Below are positions 61,589 through 64,000 of a stretch of DNA of 64,000 nucleotides, one piece after another. Origin of the DNA: JBFMFR01 sp040752025 (GTDB lineage: Bacteria; Chloroflexota; Anaerolineae; Anaerolineales; UBA4823); the NCBI GenBank assembly GCA_040752025.1, contig JBFMFR010000003.1, positions 62,001 through 126,000 on the forward strand. Direction: 5' to 3'. The notes under the pieces were generated by a model, which ran no database searches, was not told where the DNA came from, and saw only the letters and a list, made by a program, of their open reading frames with translations. Position 1 is the stretch's first letter. Every line of letters begins with the position of its first letter. The position numbers and the translations under genes were made by a program.

Positions 61589-61617
61589 ATTTTAGCATGT
61601 CCGCAGTGGAAAGGCAA
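61589..61617 (-). promoter_or_regulatory. Promoter of the MalT-like regulator gene
   Basis: On the minus strand TTGCCT (61612-61617), a 17-base spacer and TAAAAT (61589-61594) lie about 40 bases before GTG 61550. A second TAAAAT lies at 61584-61589. Confidence 0.6.
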
Positions 61618-61728
61618 ATATATAAAGGCTCAACCCATTTATTGCCTCCCTGAAGTCGAGAAACTGTTTACCCTGCTGGCGCACCAACAGGTTTAGCCAC
61701 ATAAGACAGCGCAGCAGCCACCACGGCC

Positions 61729-62097
61729 TCAGATATGCCAAAGCGCTCTGCCAGCAAGAGGGGTAAGCGCCCTGGATCGAGCAATACTTCCTGTTAAATA
61801 AAGTAGAGCAAAGAAAGCCAGGTTGTTTTCGAAGCAAGTGCCGCCGGCGCCCCAGGCCAGCGCTTCGGCCCAGAATTCTTCCGGCCAGCGCGGGCAATCA
61901 GCCGTCCGAACTGTGTGGCGCCGCCTGACGATGCGCGAGGCGCTCTCCCAGGGAACGCGCCGGACGTAAGCCTGGACGAGTTGGTTGAGGTATCTGACCG
62001 AAGGCGGCCTTCTCTCACAGCCAAGATACGTCAGGATTCGGCCGGTCAATTCAGTGGGCAGGGATGGCTGGAGGCCACAAACGGCTTGAATGGACAA
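61729..62097 (-). pseudogene. Arylamine N-acetyltransferase-like remnant
   Basis: A 122-aa open frame. YLNQLVQAYVRRVPWESASRI and GAGGTCFENNLAFFALLYLTG match the arylamine N-acetyltransferase N-terminal motifs (PFEN-like and the catalytic-Cys GGxCFE). After LYLTG the sequence loses similarity and stops, and the His and Asp parts of the triad are missing. A full protein would be about 260-280 aa. This is probably a truncated, decayed gene. No start site is convincing. Confidence 0.55.
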
Positions 62098-62166
62098 CCT
62101 CTAATCGTAAACCGGGCGGCCACCCGGCACCCCTGAAATACTTTTCCCAGTGTGAATTAAATTGTC

Positions 62167-62192
62167 CCGCGAGCCGAGCATCCATCTCGCGG
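62167..62192 (-). terminator. Terminator of the 45-aa lysine-rich gene
   Basis: CCGCGAG (62186-62192 on the minus strand) pairs with CTCGCGG (62167-62173) over a 12-base loop. It starts right after the TAA of the small gene and is followed by GACAATTTAATT. Confidence 0.6.
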
Positions 62193-62330
62193 TTATTGGG
62201 AGAGGATCGTATCGGTCTGTCCTTTTTGCTTCTTCAGCTTGCGTTTCTCCTTGATGGAATGCTGGGCTTTCTTGCGTTGCTCTTTGTTGCCCTTGTCCTT
62301 GCTTCCGGTACCTTTGCCTTTGTTCGCCAT
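62193..62330 (-). CDS. Small lysine-rich protein (45 aa)
   Basis: MANKGKGTGSKDKGNKEQRK, then KAQHSIKEKRKLKKQKGQ, ending in TDTILSQ. It is very basic and low in complexity, so probably an unstructured nucleic-acid-associated protein. Although short, it has AAAGGAG 7 bases before ATG 62330, a promoter with a 17-base spacer and a terminator hairpin, which makes it very likely real. Function unknown. Confidence 0.85.
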   Translation of the reverse strand: MANKGKGTGSKDKGNKEQRKKAQHSIKEKRKLKKQKGQTDTILSQ

Positions 62331-62377
62331 TGTGTCACTCCTTTTAGAGATTTGTCGCTAATGGTGAGCAGAGCAAT

Positions 62378-62406
62378 ATTATAAGCGCTATTCGACTGAT
62401 TGTCAG
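62378..62406 (-). promoter_or_regulatory. Promoter of the 45-aa lysine-rich gene
   Basis: On the minus strand CTGACA (62401-62406), a 17-base spacer and TATAAT (62378-62383). The -35 overlaps the stop of the preceding membrane-protein gene. It is among the best promoters by eye in this window. Confidence 0.75.
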
Positions 62407-62840
62407 CGATTAGTTTGAGGCGCGGTCAGATCTCGATTTTTTCGTGTGAGCCCGGCGGAGAAGAGGATGAGCAGCATGCCGGGTAGAAACACGAGGCGAA
62501 AGAACTCATCTGCAAAGAAAAAAGCACCTATGTAGAGCAACACGCCAGACCAGCGGAGCAAGAGCGCCGTGGATGGGTTCGGGTTCCGGGCGCTCAAAAG
62601 GGCAAGCGCTCCGGCCAGGAGCATGCTCGCCAGCAAGAGGGCGCCTTGGAGGTTTCCGATTGTTTCGATGTAGGTGCTGCTGGAGCAGGAGACCAGGATG
62701 GGCAGGTAGGATTCGAGGTAGATGCAGGACTTGAAAACTGGAAAGAGGAACAGGAACAGGGCGATTGAAACCTGGATTAGCCCGCCTAACGCGGCCAAGT
62801 TGGAAGATTTACGAGAGCGTGGGGGGTGCGTTCTTATCAT
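62403..62840 (-). CDS. Small membrane protein of unknown function
   Basis: 145 aa with about four hydrophobic helices (LAALGGLIQVSIALFLFLFPVF, ALLLASMLLAGALALLSA, WSGVLLYIGAFFFADEFF, LVFLPGMLLILFSAGL). The N terminus is basic. ATG 62840 lies 6 bases after the stop of the FGE-domain gene, so it is probably co-transcribed. No family recognised. Confidence 0.7.
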   Translation of the reverse strand: MIRTHPPRSRKSSNLAALGGLIQVSIALFLFLFPVFKSCIYLESYLPILVSCSSSTYIETIGNLQGALLLASMLLAGALALLSARNPNPSTALLLRWSGVLLYIGAFFFADEFFRLVFLPGMLLILFSAGLTRKNRDLTAPQTNR

Positions 62841-62845
62841 GGATT

Positions 62846-64000
62846 CTAGTCGAAGGGCAAAATGCAGCGAAAACCAACAGAATTGAGACGACCACCACCG
62901 ATGTTTCGGAGCGCAACACGCAGATTACTCGATTGAGAACTCCAGCCACCCCCACGCAGCATCCGAAAGTCGCCGCTCTCAGGACCAGTGGGATTGCGAG
63001 AAGGCGAACTACTATAAAAGGTTTGCGAATACCAATCCCATATCCACTCGTTGACGTTACCCACCATATCGTACAGGCCAAAGCCGTTAGGAGCATAGCT
63101 CCCCACTGGCTCGGGGCCCGTATCGTCACACCCCGCATCATCATCGAACTTGGCCCCATTGCGTGACCTTTTCTGGCATTGCGGCTCATCATCTCCCCAC
63201 GGGTACAGCTTGCCCTCCAGGCCGCCGCGAGCTGCCTTTTCCCACTGCGCCTCGGTAGGCAAACTACCACCGCGCCATTCGCAGTAGGCCTGCGCTCCAT
63301 ACCAACTCACCATCACTACTGGATGACTATCGTATCCACTATCAACCTGCCAGCCTCCCCCATTCTGATGAATGTGCACATCAGGACTTTCTGCATCCAG
63401 CCATGTCATTCCATCCTCGCTTTGGTTGCCCCGAGCACTTAGGAACACAGCGAACCTGGAGTTGGTCACTTCGTAAGGATCAATATAATAAGCATCCAAA
63501 AATACAGTGTGCTGCGGCTTTTCTTCGCTATAGGCGTTCGGGTCAGAGTCTGTTGATCCCATTTCGAACTCCCCAGCGGGGATCAGCACCATCGTTGTTC
63601 GTAATTCAGGAATCAGGGTAGGTGGTAATAAGGTTTCAACTTGCACTGGGGTGGGCAATTCAGCAGTAGCCGCTGTCTCCGTGAGTAAGAGGCCTTCAAT
63701 GGCCTCAACTGATCGAACACAGCGGAAACCGTTAGGTAGAAAGGTGCTCTGTGCACTACGATTAGCTACGCGTGCGTGAGAGGACGCGTCGTCCCATGAC
63801 CCACCTCTTCTTACGCGATGGCTAGTTAGATTTGGTTCTGTGGGTCCAGTCGGGTTTGCAAATGGAGACTCAGCATAATAATCATCCTTGTCCCAATCCC
63901 AGACCCATTCCCATGCATTCCCGGCCATATCGAAGAGCCCGTAGCCGTTAGGGTCAAAACTGCCTACCGAGGCTGTACCAGTATCGGCGCAACCGGAAAA
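62846..64000 (-). CDS. Tandem FGE-sulfatase-domain protein, 5' part outside window
   Basis: At least 384 aa; the frame is open to the last base of the window, where it still reads SFDPNGYGLFDMAGNAWEW, so the start lies outside. It contains the end of one FGE-sulfatase domain (MAGNAWEWVWDWDKDDYYA, VRRGGSWDDASSHARVANRS, NGFRCVRSVE) and a complete second one (MVLIPAGEFEMGS, YEVTNSRFAVFL, HPVVMVSWYGAQAYCEWRGG, LPTEAQWEKAARGG, NEWIWDWYS, LRGGGWSSQSSNLRVALRN, GFRCILPFD). These domains are C-type-lectin-like folds. The tandem form and lower GC than its neighbours are odd; the FGE catalytic cysteine pair is not evident. Confidence 0.88.
   Translation of the reverse strand, partial: FSGCADTGTASVGSFDPNGYGLFDMAGNAWEWVWDWDKDDYYAESPFANPTGPTEPNLTSHRVRRGGSWDDASSHARVANRSAQSTFLPNGFRCVRSVEAIEGLLLTETAATAELPTPVQVETLLPPTLIPELRTTMVLIPAGEFEMGSTDSDPNAYSEEKPQHTVFLDAYYIDPYEVTNSRFAVFLSARGNQSEDGMTWLDAESPDVHIHQNGGGWQVDSGYDSHPVVMVSWYGAQAYCEWRGGSLPTEAQWEKAARGGLEGKLYPWGDDEPQCQKRSRNGAKFDDDAGCDDTGPEPVGSYAPNGFGLYDMVGNVNEWIWDWYSQTFYSSSPSRNPTGPESGDFRMLRGGGWSSQSSNLRVALRNIGGGRLNSVGFRCILPFD

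Noticed and set aside
61592..61897. A 101-aa open frame continuing the acetyltransferase in another frame
   Set aside because: The residues beyond the overlap do not match the later acetyltransferase motifs, so a simple frameshift is not supported.

Overview
The window looks like a piece of a high-GC genome from the phylum Chloroflexota, most likely class Anaerolineae. This is an inference from gene style: BTAD/SARP and MalT-like LuxR regulators, a secreted FG-GAP protein ending in a YLPFLNK-type tail, and small Chloroflexi-type proteins. No rRNA or tRNA gene was found to confirm it.

Positions 1-11314 are mostly household and signalling genes: the end of a TauE/SafE permease, a YigZ-family protein, a Gfo/Idh/MocA oxidoreductase, a lipoprotein with a duplicated domain, and an FGGY sugar kinase. 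Next comes a probable three-gene unit of panB, an unknown 423-aa protein and a Glu/Leu/Phe/Val dehydrogenase fused to CBS domains. A cNMP-GGDEF protein and a short BTAD regulator follow.

Positions 11330-45502 (minus strand, about 34 kb) are the core of the window: a near-complete extracellular contractile injection system (eCIS, Afp/PVC-like). In transcription order it has a small leader protein, a DUF4255/Afp16-like cap, a carboxypeptidase-regulatory-like protein, sheath-tube-sheath-tube, a small Afp6-like protein, a LysM protein, gpD and gpV (a split VgrG spike), an unknown hydrophobic protein, gp25, gpJ/Afp11, and an Afp12-like protein with an NHL propeller. Then come three large proteins sharing one N-terminal domain, a small coiled-coil protein, the tape measure (Afp14-like) and the AAA+ ATPase (Afp15-like). 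The operon ends with a giant probable cargo of about 2258 aa: an N-terminal QRxxGN motif, seven 17-aa repeats, annexin-like repeats including one intact type II calcium site, a hydrophobic segment, and a C-terminal segment resembling PD-(D/E)XK toxin nucleases. A translationally coupled unknown gene, a possible immunity protein, follows it. No PAAR tip protein was recognised.

Positions 45608-48057 carry a divergent TetR-ABC transporter operon. Positions 48156-56272 carry a secreted 14-repeat FG-GAP protein, a small paralog of the eCIS leader protein, and a very large BTAD-ATPase-TPR-HTH regulator. Positions 56347-64000 hold a small conserved protein, a membrane protein, an apolipoprotein N-acyltransferase-like protein, a MalT-like LuxR regulator, an arylamine N-acetyltransferase remnant, a 45-aa lysine-rich protein with its own promoter and terminator, a small membrane protein, and a tandem FGE-sulfatase-domain protein cut by the window edge. 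Several strong hairpins separate the transcription units. No CRISPR array, insertion sequence, tRNA or rRNA was recognised, and no gene-free stretch exceeds 300 bases.
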